The translations under genes and the position numbers were made by a program. Of a stretch of 64,000 nt of DNA, positions 19,026 through 27,762 are shown in pieces; within the stretch, counting starts at the first letter, position 1; each line of letters opens with the position of its first letter. The notes under the pieces are model-generated. The model ran no database searches, was not told the origin of the DNA, and saw only the letters and a list, made by a program, of their open reading frames with translations. The DNA comes from Flavobacterium odoriferum (GTDB lineage Bacteria; Bacteroidota; Bacteroidia; Flavobacteriales; Flavobacteriaceae): the NCBI RefSeq assembly GCF_025499515.1, contig NZ_JAMKFA010000010.1:62001-126000 (forward strand), read 5' to 3'.

Positions 19026-21053
19026 ATGACAACAAGCACAATTTTACTTCTCATCTTATCAGTAATTATTGCTGCTGGATTGTCGTTTTATCAATACTTA
19101 TACAAAGTCAAAAATCAATCAAAATTGTATTGGTTTTTGGCTTTTTTGCGTTTTATTAGTTTGTTTTCGATCTTTTTATTGTTGATAAATCCGATTATTA
19201 GCCGAAAAATCAATGAAATAAAAAAGACACCTTTACCGATAGTTGTTGACAATTCCAAATCCATTTCTGAATTAAAAGCAACTAAGGAAGCAAACGAATT
19301 GTATCAGGAAATAACTGATAATAAAGAAATTGCAGAAAAATATGACGTGCAATTATTTTCATTTGATAACGAATTTAAGTCTCTTGAACAATTAGATTTT
19401 AAAGGAAATCAATCGCATATTGATGGTGTTGCCAAAAATTTAAAACAGTTATACAGAAACACCAATTATCCTGTTGTATTGTTTACCGATGGAAATCAAA
19501 CCATTGGAAATGATTATGTGTTTAGTTTTCAGGAAAATACAAGTGTTTTGCCAGTTGTTTTAGGCGATACAGCTACGGTTTTTGACTTGAAAATTAATCA
19601 AATAAACGTAAATAAATACGCATTTTTAAAGAATAAATTTTCAGTTGAAGTATTCTTGCAATACAATGGAAATCAGCCTATTTCAACGATTTTTTCGATA
19701 CAGAATGGTAATCAAACTATTCATAAACAAACCGTTAGTTTTTCGAAAGATAAAAGAGCACAATCTATTTCGGTATTGTTAAATGCGGATAAGGTAGGGA
19801 TTGCAAAATATAAAGCAGTAATTTCTTCTAATATAAAAGAAAGAAACACATTTAATAATAACAAAAATTTTGCAGTTGAAGTAATTGATCAGCGTAGTGA
19901 AATTGCTTTAATTTCAGCAATAAATCACCCAGATTTAAGCGCTTTAAAGCGAAGTATAGAAGTTAATCAACAACGCAAAGTAAGCATATTTAAACCAAAC
20001 GAAATCAAATCATTACAAAATTATAATGTTTTGATTTTATATCAACCAAATACTACATTTAAAGCTGTTTTTGAACAAAACAAATCAGCTCAATTAAATA
20101 CATTTATCATTACTGGAACGGCAACCGATTTTAATTTTTTAAATCAAGCTCAAAATGATTTGTTGTTTAAAATGTCGGCACAAAAAGAAGATTATTTAGC
20201 AACTTTTGAGTCGAACTTTAATTTGTTTTCGCAATCAAATATTGGTTTTGAAAATTTTCCACCTTTGGAACATAATTTTGGAACAATTGCTACAAAAAGC
20301 AATATAAACACAATGCTTTCGGCACGAATTAGAAATGTACAATTGCAAAACCCATTGTTAACTTTTACCGAAAATGGTAGTAAAAGAAACGCTTATTTAT
20401 TAGGTGAAAACATCTGGAGATGGCGATTGGAAAACAACTTAAACAAAAAATCATTTGATGATTTTGATTTATTTACCGATAAAATTATTCAGTTTTTGGT
20501 AACAAATGCTTCAAAAAAGAATTTGAATGTTACTTATGAAAGTTTCTATAATTCGGGCGAAAGCATTGAAATTACAGCTGAATATTTTAATAAAAACTAC
20601 GAATTTGACGACAAAGCTCAACTAACCATTCAGGTTGTGAATTCAAAAACAAAATTGTCTAAAAAATACGATTTACTTAAATCTTCAAATAACTTTAAAG
20701 TTAATTTAGATGGTTTGGAAGCAGGAAATTATTCGTTTAAAGTAACCGAAAAGCAATCAAACAGTAGTTTTTCAGGAAGTTTTGAAGTTTTAGATTTTGA
20801 AATCGAAAAACAATTCGTAAATCCGGATAAATCGCGATTAGAACAATTAGCTTCCAACACAAACGGAACCATTTTTTATCCCAACCAAATAAATAATTTA
20901 ATCAAATCGTTGCTTGAAAATGAAAATTATATCCCTATTCAAAAGGCAACCATCAAGAAATCGCCACTTATCGATTGGATTTGGTTGTTAATTTTAGCAA
21001 TAATAACTTTGGCTACCGAATGGTTCACTCGTAAATACAATGGTTTGCTGTAG
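19026..21053 (+). CDS. VWA-like membrane protein
   Basis: 675 residues. Two transmembrane segments at 5-24 and 38-58, a large periplasmic region, and one C-terminal transmembrane segment (LIDWIWLLILAIITLATEWF) before a short basic tail. After the second helix, PLPIVVDNSKSISEL and later YPVVLFTDGNQTIGND fit a von Willebrand A-like fold; the MIDAS-like DxSxS is present as DNSKS. This layout occurs in Bacteroidota proteins near the BatA/BatB group and glutamine-amidotransferase-like proteins. The role is unknown. Confidence 0.65.
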   Translation: MTTSTILLLILSVIIAAGLSFYQYLYKVKNQSKLYWFLAFLRFISLFSIFLLLINPIISRKINEIKKTPLPIVVDNSKSISELKATKEANELYQEITDNKEIAEKYDVQLFSFDNEFKSLEQLDFKGNQSHIDGVAKNLKQLYRNTNYPVVLFTDGNQTIGNDYVFSFQENTSVLPVVLGDTATVFDLKINQINVNKYAFLKNKFSVEVFLQYNGNQPISTIFSIQNGNQTIHKQTVSFSKDKRAQSISVLLNADKVGIAKYKAVISSNIKERNTFNNNKNFAVEVIDQRSEIALISAINHPDLSALKRSIEVNQQRKVSIFKPNEIKSLQNYNVLILYQPNTTFKAVFEQNKSAQLNTFIITGTATDFNFLNQAQNDLLFKMSAQKEDYLATFESNFNLFSQSNIGFENFPPLEHNFGTIATKSNINTMLSARIRNVQLQNPLLTFTENGSKRNAYLLGENIWRWRLENNLNKKSFDDFDLFTDKIIQFLVTNASKKNLNVTYESFYNSGESIEITAEYFNKNYEFDDKAQLTIQVVNSKTKLSKKYDLLKSSNNFKVNLDGLEAGNYSFKVTEKQSNSSFSGSFEVLDFEIEKQFVNPDKSRLEQLASNTNGTIFYPNQINNLIKSLLENENYIPIQKATIKKSPLIDWIWLLILAIITLATEWFTRKYNGLL

Positions 21054-21137
21054 CTTAAGCAAAATTTAAGAAGTAATTAAGTTACACTTAAGACAATTTA
21101 CTTTGCTTAAATTCAACTTTGTATAAAATTAATTTTT

Positions 21138-23096
21138 ATGCAAGTTGCTTCATATTTATCTAAAAGATATGCTCTTTTACTTGGTTTTTCAGGTTGGTTT
21201 CTGTTGTTTTCATTGCTACTTAGAATAGTATTTTTGGTTTGGCAATTAAATGATTTAGAGCTTTCTATATTTAGTTTAATCAAAATTTTAGGAATTGGAT
21301 TGTTTTTTGACATTGGTGTGCTGTCGTTTTTGTTTGTAATTAGCACCTTTTATATTTTATTAATTCCTCAAAAATGGATAGGTAGTAGGCTAGATAAACT
21401 CCTAATTTATTCAGGTTTTTCTTTAACATTATTCATTTTTGTTTTTACTTTTTTTGCCGAAATCACATTTTGGGAAGAATTCAAATGCAGATTTAATTTT
21501 GTTGCAGTAGATTATTTAATTTACACATTTGAAGTCGTACAAAACATTCACGAGTCGTATCCATTATATGTATTAATTCCATCAATGCTTTTGATAACTG
21601 GAGTTATTTTTTTCTATTTCTGGAAAAAACAGTTTTTCATTGAAACATTTAGCTCTAGAATTTCTTTCAAAAAACGAATAATTCCTTTTGGGGTATCTAT
21701 AATTGTGATGTCTTTTTATACATTATTCATTACTAATTCAAGCGCAGAATGGTCAACAAATCGTTACAATAATGAAATTTCTAAAGCAGGAGTTTACTCT
21801 TTCTTTGCAGAATTAAGAAATAATAAATTAGACTTTAAAACATTTTATACTTCAATTTCCGACGAAGAAGCATTTAAAATTGTTAGAACAAACTTACAAG
21901 AAGAAAATGCAAGATTTATAGCAAATGACTTTTCAATAAAACGAAAAATAACAGATAGTTTGGACACGAATAAAAAACCAAACGTAGTTTTTATTTTGAT
22001 TGAAAGTATGAGCGGAAGTTTTATGAGTGAATTTGGTAACCAAGAAAAAATCACACCATTTTTAGATAGTATTGCCAACAAAAGTTTATTCTTTAAAAAT
22101 CTATATGCAACGGGAAATAGAACTGTTAGAGGTATGGAAGCGGTAACCTTATCAATTCCACCAACACCAGGTCAAAGTATTGTAAAAAGACCAAATAATG
22201 CTAATTTATATACTATTTCAAATGTATTTAAAAGCAAAAATTATCAATGTAATTTCTTTTATGGTGGTGATGGTTATTTTGACAACATGAATGCCTTTTA
22301 TGGCGGAAATGGTTTTGATATTTATGATAGAGGCAGAGGTAGCATTTTAAGTGATGCAATTAAAACTACACGTCATAATATTGAAGATAATGAGGTTACA
22401 TTTGAGAATGCTTGGGGTATTTGTGATGAAGATATTTACAATAAAATGATTAAAGTTGCAGATGAATATCATCAAAAAAACAAACCTTTTTTGAATTTTA
22501 TCATGACAACATCAAACCATAGACCTTATACCTATCCAAGTAATAAAATTGATATTCCTTCAGGAACAGGTAGAAATGGTGCTGTAAAATACTCCGATTA
22601 TGCATTGCAACAAATGTTTGCCAAAGCAAAAAACAAGCCTTGGTTTAAAAATACAATTTTTGTTTTTGTAGCAGATCATTGTGCAAGTAGCGCTGGAAAA
22701 GACGAAATTGATGTCAAAAATTATCAAATTCCAGCAATTATTTATGGGCAAAATTTAATTCAACCCCAAAAAGTAACAAAATTATGCAGTCAAATAGATG
22801 TTTTTCCAACACTATTTGGTCAATTGCATTGGAGTTATAAATCAAACTTTTTTGGAACAAATATTTTAACAAATACTTATAAAGAGCGTGCTTTAATAGG
22901 AACATACTTAAAATTAGCATGTAAAACAAATAACAATGTTGAAATTTTATCTAATCAAAAAAAGAATGCAAATTATAAGTGGAATCCAGTTTCAAATCAT
23001 TTGCTTTTATTACCTGAAAAAAAATCAAAACTTTATGAAACAATTGCATGGTATCAAACGGCTGATTATCTATATTTGAATAACAAATTGAAGTAA
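21138..23096 (+). CDS. LtaS/sulfatase-family membrane enzyme (alkaline phosphatase superfamily)
   Basis: 652 residues. Five transmembrane segments occupy the first 210 residues, followed by a periplasmic alkaline-phosphatase-superfamily domain. Metal and nucleophile landmarks: FILIESMSGSF, nucleophile T329 in GNRTVRGMEAV, FIMTTSNHRPYTYP and FVFVADHCAS. In Gram-positives LtaS makes lipoteichoic acid from phosphatidylglycerol. Gram-negative relatives include phosphoglycerol and phosphoethanolamine transferases, so a lipid or glycan phospho-transfer in the envelope is most likely. The donor and acceptor are not known. Confidence 0.88.
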   Translation: MQVASYLSKRYALLLGFSGWFLLFSLLLRIVFLVWQLNDLELSIFSLIKILGIGLFFDIGVLSFLFVISTFYILLIPQKWIGSRLDKLLIYSGFSLTLFIFVFTFFAEITFWEEFKCRFNFVAVDYLIYTFEVVQNIHESYPLYVLIPSMLLITGVIFFYFWKKQFFIETFSSRISFKKRIIPFGVSIIVMSFYTLFITNSSAEWSTNRYNNEISKAGVYSFFAELRNNKLDFKTFYTSISDEEAFKIVRTNLQEENARFIANDFSIKRKITDSLDTNKKPNVVFILIESMSGSFMSEFGNQEKITPFLDSIANKSLFFKNLYATGNRTVRGMEAVTLSIPPTPGQSIVKRPNNANLYTISNVFKSKNYQCNFFYGGDGYFDNMNAFYGGNGFDIYDRGRGSILSDAIKTTRHNIEDNEVTFENAWGICDEDIYNKMIKVADEYHQKNKPFLNFIMTTSNHRPYTYPSNKIDIPSGTGRNGAVKYSDYALQQMFAKAKNKPWFKNTIFVFVADHCASSAGKDEIDVKNYQIPAIIYGQNLIQPQKVTKLCSQIDVFPTLFGQLHWSYKSNFFGTNILTNTYKERALIGTYLKLACKTNNNVEILSNQKKNANYKWNPVSNHLLLLPEKKSKLYETIAWYQTADYLYLNNKLK

Positions 23097-23221
23097 ACTT
23101 AATATTTACTTAAACCCTAAACCTAAATACAATATGTAAACATTTTTGCTGTTATTTTGTAATAGTATTTAAAGTAAAAATTATAAAAGCTATTCTCCAT
23201 ATAGTTAATGAATTAAAAAGT

Positions 23222-23668
23222 ATGAAAAAGATGAAAAAAATCGCAATAATAACTTTCGTTTTCTTATCCAGTTTTAGTTTTGCTCAAGAATGGCAAACTA
23301 ATTTTGAAGAAGCAAAAAAAATAGCAACAGAACAAGATAAAAATGTAGTAATCGTTTTTTCAGGTTCAGATTGGTGTGCGCCATGTATCAAATTAGATAA
23401 AAATATTTGGCAATCAGAAGCTTTTAAAAAAGAGGCAAAAGAAGAATGGGTTTTAGTTAAAGCCAATTTTCCAAGAAAAAAAGCAAATGAATTACCAAAA
23501 GAGCAAACGGAACATAACAGAAAATTAGCCGAAAAATATAACGTAGAAGGTAGTTTTCCATTAGTTGTAGTTTTGGATAAAAATGGAAAAGTATTAGGAA
23601 AAATGGGATTTAAAAACGTTTCTCCAGAAGAATATATCAAAATGATTCACGCATTAGAGAAAAAATGA
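23222..23668 (+). CDS. Periplasmic thioredoxin-family protein
   Basis: 148 residues. A signal peptide ending in SFSFAQ precedes a thioredoxin fold with the redox motif W51-C-A-P-C55 and a C-terminal cis-Pro loop (GSFPLVVVLDKNG). It should reduce or isomerise disulfides, or deliver electrons, outside the cytoplasm. Its stop overlaps the apbE start by four bases, and three more genes follow without gaps. This points to a role in maturing the products of this cluster, for instance the Cys-rich tail of the DUF4266 lipoprotein. Confidence 0.85.
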   Translation: MKKMKKIAIITFVFLSSFSFAQEWQTNFEEAKKIATEQDKNVVIVFSGSDWCAPCIKLDKNIWQSEAFKKEAKEEWVLVKANFPRKKANELPKEQTEHNRKLAEKYNVEGSFPLVVVLDKNGKVLGKMGFKNVSPEEYIKMIHALEKK

Positions 23669-24648
23669 GAGTAGTAACGATTCTTTTATTTGCTTTAGCA
23701 ACAAGTAGTTCATTTGGTCAACAAATTTTTAAGAAAAAACAAAATTTGTTAGGAAGTCCATTTGAAATTACGGTTGTTGCTTCCGATTCAATTCAGGGAA
23801 ATCAATACACTGATTTGGCTATAGCCGAAGTAAAACGAATTGAAAATTTAATTTCTGATTGGATTCCAACAACTCAAATTTCAAAAGTGAATCAAAATGC
23901 TGGAATTACTCCAGTTAAAGTAGATAAAGAAGTATATGATTTGGTTGAAAGAGCTACAAAAATTTCTAAATTAACTTCAGGAGCATTTGATATTAGCTAT
24001 GCATCAATGGATAAAATTTGGAAATTTGACGGAAGCATGAAGGAAATGCCATCTTCAGAAGCTATTAAAAAATCGGTTGAAAGAGTTGGTTATCAAAACA
24101 TAATTCTAAATCCAAAAGACACCACAATTTTCCTTAAAAACAAAGGAATGAAGTTAGGTCTTGGTGGAATTGGTCAAGGTTATATAGCAGATAAAATTAA
24201 AGTTTTACTTCAAGAAAAAGGGTGTAAAAGTGGAATAGTCAATGTTTCAGGCGATATCAATACTTGGGGAAAACAACCAAGTGGTGAACTTTGGACAGTA
24301 GGAATTGTAAACCCAATGAACAAAAACAAAGTATTTGCCACGTTTCCATTAGATGATAGTGCGGTCGAAACTTCAGGAAGTTATGAAAAGTTTGTTACGT
24401 TCAACGGAAAACGCTATTCGCACATTATTGATCCAAGAACAGGTTATCCAGCAAGCGGAATTGTAAGTGTGTCTGTTTTTTCAAAACAAACTGAATTAGC
24501 AGATGCTTTAGCCACTGGAATTTTCGTTTTAGGAGTAGAAGTTGGTTTAGATTTAATCAATCAATTAAACGGAATAGGTTGCATTATTGTTGATGATAAA
24601 GGCACAATTCACGTATCAAAAAATATAGACATTAAAAAATATCAGTAA
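23665..24648 (+). CDS. apbE: FAD:protein FMN transferase ApbE
   Basis: 327 residues with a signal peptide (ALATSSSFGQ). ApbE landmarks are intact: LGGIGQGYIADK, NVSGDINTWG, ETSGSYEKF, YSHIIDPRTGYPAS and ADALATG. ApbE attaches FMN to a Thr or Ser of extracytoplasmic proteins using FAD. No classical target (NqrB/C, RnfG or FMN-binding domain) is nearby, so the target is probably encoded in this cluster or elsewhere. It is packed between the thioredoxin gene (4-bp overlap) and the DUF4266 gene (no gap). Confidence 0.93.
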   Translation: MRVVTILLFALATSSSFGQQIFKKKQNLLGSPFEITVVASDSIQGNQYTDLAIAEVKRIENLISDWIPTTQISKVNQNAGITPVKVDKEVYDLVERATKISKLTSGAFDISYASMDKIWKFDGSMKEMPSSEAIKKSVERVGYQNIILNPKDTTIFLKNKGMKLGLGGIGQGYIADKIKVLLQEKGCKSGIVNVSGDINTWGKQPSGELWTVGIVNPMNKNKVFATFPLDDSAVETSGSYEKFVTFNGKRYSHIIDPRTGYPASGIVSVSVFSKQTELADALATGIFVLGVEVGLDLINQLNGIGCIIVDDKGTIHVSKNIDIKKYQ

Positions 24649-24858
24649 ATGAAAAAGATAATTTTAGTTGTAATAGTTGTTTTTTCAGCTATTTCATGCA
24701 ACACCGTTAAAGAGTACGATAAACAATATATCAATGATCCAGAAATGAAACTTTCTGCCAGAAGTTCAGAGCGTTTTGAAACTACATTCCAAGTGTATCG
24801 CGAAGCGGCTTCTGGAGCAAATGGCGGAAAAACAGGTGGTGGTTGCGGATGTAATTAA
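24649..24858 (+). CDS. DUF4266 small lipoprotein with Gly/Cys-rich tail
   Basis: 69 residues. The lipobox FSAISC gives a lipoprotein of about 50 residues. It contains DPEMKLSARSSERFETTFQVYREAASGANGGK and ends in a CGCN tail after a Gly run, the DUF4266 pattern. The SGAN stretch resembles the SGA(T/S) site that ApbE modifies, but the acceptor Thr/Ser is replaced by Asn, so flavin attachment here is only a possibility. The two tail cysteines are natural substrates for the thioredoxin gene upstream. Its function is unknown. Confidence 0.8.
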   Translation: MKKIILVVIVVFSAISCNTVKEYDKQYINDPEMKLSARSSERFETTFQVYREAASGANGGKTGGGCGCN

Positions 24859-24867
24859 TTGAGAAAA

Positions 24868-26199
24868 ATGAAAAATAAAATAACCCTACTATTTGCATTT
24901 TGTTCGCTAATTGGTTTTTCTCAAGAGAAAGATTCAACTGATGTAGCGTATAAAAAACGTGTATTAGAATCTATCGAGGTCGATTTTTTAATGAGTTATT
25001 ACAAACAAGATGGAATTCATTCAGCTGTTTCTGGTGGAAAAGGTATGGAAGAATTAACAAATCTTACACCAACATTTGTAGTAGCAATTCCATTAAATGA
25101 TGATGACGTACTAACTGTTGATGCAGGAATTTCAGCCTATTCTTCGGCTTCGTCTGGAAATATTAATCCGTTTGATAGCAATACACCAAGTCCATGGCAA
25201 GCGAGTTCTGGAGCTTCGGCACAAGATGTTTTAACGTCTTTGGTTTTAAATTATAGTCACAGTTCTGATGATAGAAACACTATTTGGAATGGTCACATCT
25301 CGGGTTCAGTGGAATACGATTATTCATCCATTGGTTTTGGTGGTGGAGTTTCAAGATTATTCAATGGGAAAAACTCCGAAGTTTCAGTTGCTGCAAACGT
25401 TTATTTAGACACTTGGAAACCTATTTATCCAAAAGAATTGCAAGATTTTGCTGATTTCAATGGAACTATTGGAGGAATTTATAGCGATTTCGTAATTACA
25501 CCAGGTCCAGACCAATCTCCATCAGAAGTTTACAACCCTACTAATTTTAAATTTCAAGATCAAAAAAATAGAAATTCATTTGCATTGAGTTTAGGTTTTT
25601 CGCAAGTGGTAACTAAAAAAATACAAGGTTCGTTTTTCTTAGATGTTTTATATCAAAATGGATTACTTTCAACACCATACCAACGTGTTTATTTTGCTGA
25701 CAAAGGCGATTTCTTCATCAATGAATTCCAATTAGCAGACGATATTGAGCGTTTACCAGATTCGAGATTCAAATTACCAATCGGTACACGATGGAATTTC
25801 TATTTGAATGAAAAATTAACGTTGAGAACTTATTATCGTTATTATTTCGATAATTGGGATATTACATCGCATACGCTAAATATTGAATTACCTTATAAAT
25901 TGACCGAGAAATTTACTGTAATTCCAATGTACCGTTACTATTCGCAACAAAAATCAAAATATTTTGCGCCATATAAAGGTCATGTTTCAACTGATGAATA
26001 TTATACTTCTGATTACGATTTGTCAACATTTAAGGCACATCAATACGGAATTGGCATCAGTTATACTGACATTTTTACCAATGCAAAAATTTGGAAGTTT
26101 GGACTAAAAAATATCGATTTACGATTTAATCATTACGATAGAAATGATGGTTTAAAAGCAAATATTGTTAGTTTCGGAATTAAATTTGTACAACAATAA
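24868..26199 (+). CDS. DUF3570 outer-membrane beta-barrel protein
   Basis: 443 residues. A signal peptide ending in LIGFSQ is followed by amphipathic beta strands rich in Tyr, Phe and Asn, ending in VSFGIKFVQQ, typical of an outer-membrane barrel; the family is DUF3570. The ATG at 24868 is preferred to a TTG at 24859 that directly abuts the previous stop. DUF4266 and DUF3570 travel together with ApbE and thioredoxin in several phyla, suggesting one exported redox device with the barrel as its outer-membrane part. No direct evidence for substrate. Confidence 0.82.
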   Translation: MKNKITLLFAFCSLIGFSQEKDSTDVAYKKRVLESIEVDFLMSYYKQDGIHSAVSGGKGMEELTNLTPTFVVAIPLNDDDVLTVDAGISAYSSASSGNINPFDSNTPSPWQASSGASAQDVLTSLVLNYSHSSDDRNTIWNGHISGSVEYDYSSIGFGGGVSRLFNGKNSEVSVAANVYLDTWKPIYPKELQDFADFNGTIGGIYSDFVITPGPDQSPSEVYNPTNFKFQDQKNRNSFALSLGFSQVVTKKIQGSFFLDVLYQNGLLSTPYQRVYFADKGDFFINEFQLADDIERLPDSRFKLPIGTRWNFYLNEKLTLRTYYRYYFDNWDITSHTLNIELPYKLTEKFTVIPMYRYYSQQKSKYFAPYKGHVSTDEYYTSDYDLSTFKAHQYGIGISYTDIFTNAKIWKFGLKNIDLRFNHYDRNDGLKANIVSFGIKFVQQ

Positions 26200-26208
26200 C
26201 AAGTTATT

Positions 26209-26874
26209 ATGCATATTTTAATTGTAGAAGACGAAAAAGGAATTGTAGATTTTCTAAAGCAAGGTTTAGAAGAGGAAAACTACACCATTTCTACAGCTTT
26301 TGATGGTGCTGATGGTTTAAAAAAAGCAATAGAACTTCCGGTTGATTTAGTTTTATTAGATTGGATGCTACCAAAAATGCAAGGAATTGAAGTATGCAAA
26401 AACATTCGAAATGAAAAATCAAATTTGCCTATTATTTTTTTAACGGCTAAAGACACGGTTCAAGAAACTATCGAAGGATTAAAGGCTGGTGCAAATGATT
26501 ATATCAAAAAACCATTTTCGTTTGAAGAACTTTTAGAACGAATTAAAATTCATTTTAGAGCAAAAGACGAAGCAAAAATATTAACTTTGGGTAATATTAC
26601 AATTGATAAATCTAAATTTCAGGTTTTAGTAGATAATAACGAAATTTCATTGACACAACGCGAATTTGAATTATTAGAATATCTAATAAAAAACAAAGGA
26701 AGTGTTTGTACAAGAAACAAAATTATTGAAGATGTTTGGGACATTTATTTTGAATACGACACAGGTGTTATTGATGTTTTTATGAATGCAATTCGAAAAA
26801 AACTAAACTTAACCAAAGATCAAGACTTAATTAAAACCATTAGAGGAGTAGGATATATCGCAAACGATAATTAG
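26209..26874 (+). CDS. OmpR-family response regulator
   Basis: 221 residues. Receiver domain 1-120 with acidic pocket E7-D8, phosphorylation site D51 (LLDWMLP) and K near 100 (YIKKPFS). A winged-helix DNA-binding domain follows (LTQREFELLEYL ... IRTIRGVGY type, here IKTIRGVGYI). It starts nine bases after the DUF3570 gene. Its partner kinase is the gene two places downstream. Likely targets are this cluster and the metal efflux operon that follows. Confidence 0.93.
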   Translation: MHILIVEDEKGIVDFLKQGLEEENYTISTAFDGADGLKKAIELPVDLVLLDWMLPKMQGIEVCKNIRNEKSNLPIIFLTAKDTVQETIEGLKAGANDYIKKPFSFEELLERIKIHFRAKDEAKILTLGNITIDKSKFQVLVDNNEISLTQREFELLEYLIKNKGSVCTRNKIIEDVWDIYFEYDTGVIDVFMNAIRKKLNLTKDQDLIKTIRGVGYIANDN

Positions 26875-26875
26875 C

Positions 26876-27760
26876 ATGTCAAAAACCGAAACAGCTGTAA
26901 AAGCCACTTATTTTAGCATTATTGGAAACACTTTATTAGCTTTAATAAAAGGAATTACAGGCTATTTTGGTAATTCTTATGCCATGATTGCTGATGCAAT
27001 TGAATCAACTGCTGATATTTTTGCTTCGTTTTTAGTGCTTTTCGGTATCAAATATTCTAATCGCCCTGCCGATAAGAATCATCCGTATGGTCATGGTAGG
27101 GCAGAACCTTTAATTACGTTTTTAGTTGTTGGGTTTCTAATCACTTCGGCAACTGTTATTGCTTACGAAAGTTTTCATAACATTGGAACTCCTCACGAAT
27201 TACCAAAACCATTCACACTTTTTGTTTTAGGAGCTATTATTTTGTGGAAAGAAATTTCGTTTCAAATTGTAATGAAAAAAAGCATTGAAACCAATAGTAG
27301 TTCCTTAAAAGCAGATGCTTGGCATCATAGAAGCGACGCCATAACATCGGTTGCAGCGTTTATCGGAATTTCAATTGCGTTGTATTTTGGAAAAGGCTAC
27401 GAATCTGCTGATGATTGGGCGGCTTTGTTGGCTTCTTTTTTAATTTTGTACAACTCTTATAAAATTTTCAGACCAGCATTAGGTGAAATCATGGATGAAC
27501 ATTTGTATCATGATTTAGAAGCTGAAATAAAAAGAATTTCTCAAACTGTTTCTGGTGTAATTTGTATCGAAAAATGCTTCATCAGAAAAGCCGGAATGAA
27601 ATACCACGTGGATCTTCATGTAATGGTTGATGGCAATAAATCGGTAAAAGAAGGTCATGATATTGCTCATATTCTCAAAGACACATTACGGGAAAAATTA
27701 ATAGAATTAGGTCATGTTTTAATACACATTGAACCAAATTTTGAATCCATCGAACGCTAA
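26876..27760 (+). CDS. Cation diffusion facilitator family metal exporter
   Basis: 294 residues. Six transmembrane segments with the CDF metal-site motifs ADAIESTADIF and AWHHRSDAITS (HxxxD), a loop NRPADKNHPYGHGRAEPL, and a cytoplasmic C-terminal ferredoxin-like domain (KYHVDLHVMVDGNKSVKEGHDIAH). CDF proteins export Zn, Fe, Mn or Co in exchange for protons. It lies between a response regulator (1-bp gap) and its kinase (2-bp gap), an unusual place that ties it to metal sensing. Confidence 0.92.
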   Translation: MSKTETAVKATYFSIIGNTLLALIKGITGYFGNSYAMIADAIESTADIFASFLVLFGIKYSNRPADKNHPYGHGRAEPLITFLVVGFLITSATVIAYESFHNIGTPHELPKPFTLFVLGAIILWKEISFQIVMKKSIETNSSSLKADAWHHRSDAITSVAAFIGISIALYFGKGYESADDWAALLASFLILYNSYKIFRPALGEIMDEHLYHDLEAEIKRISQTVSGVICIEKCFIRKAGMKYHVDLHVMVDGNKSVKEGHDIAHILKDTLREKLIELGHVLIHIEPNFESIER

Positions 27761-27762
27761 TT

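Noticed and set aside
21113-21346. Minus-strand frame opposite the start of the LtaS-like gene
   Set aside because: It lies wholly opposite a strong coding frame and its early spacer, with unnatural residue composition and no start signals.
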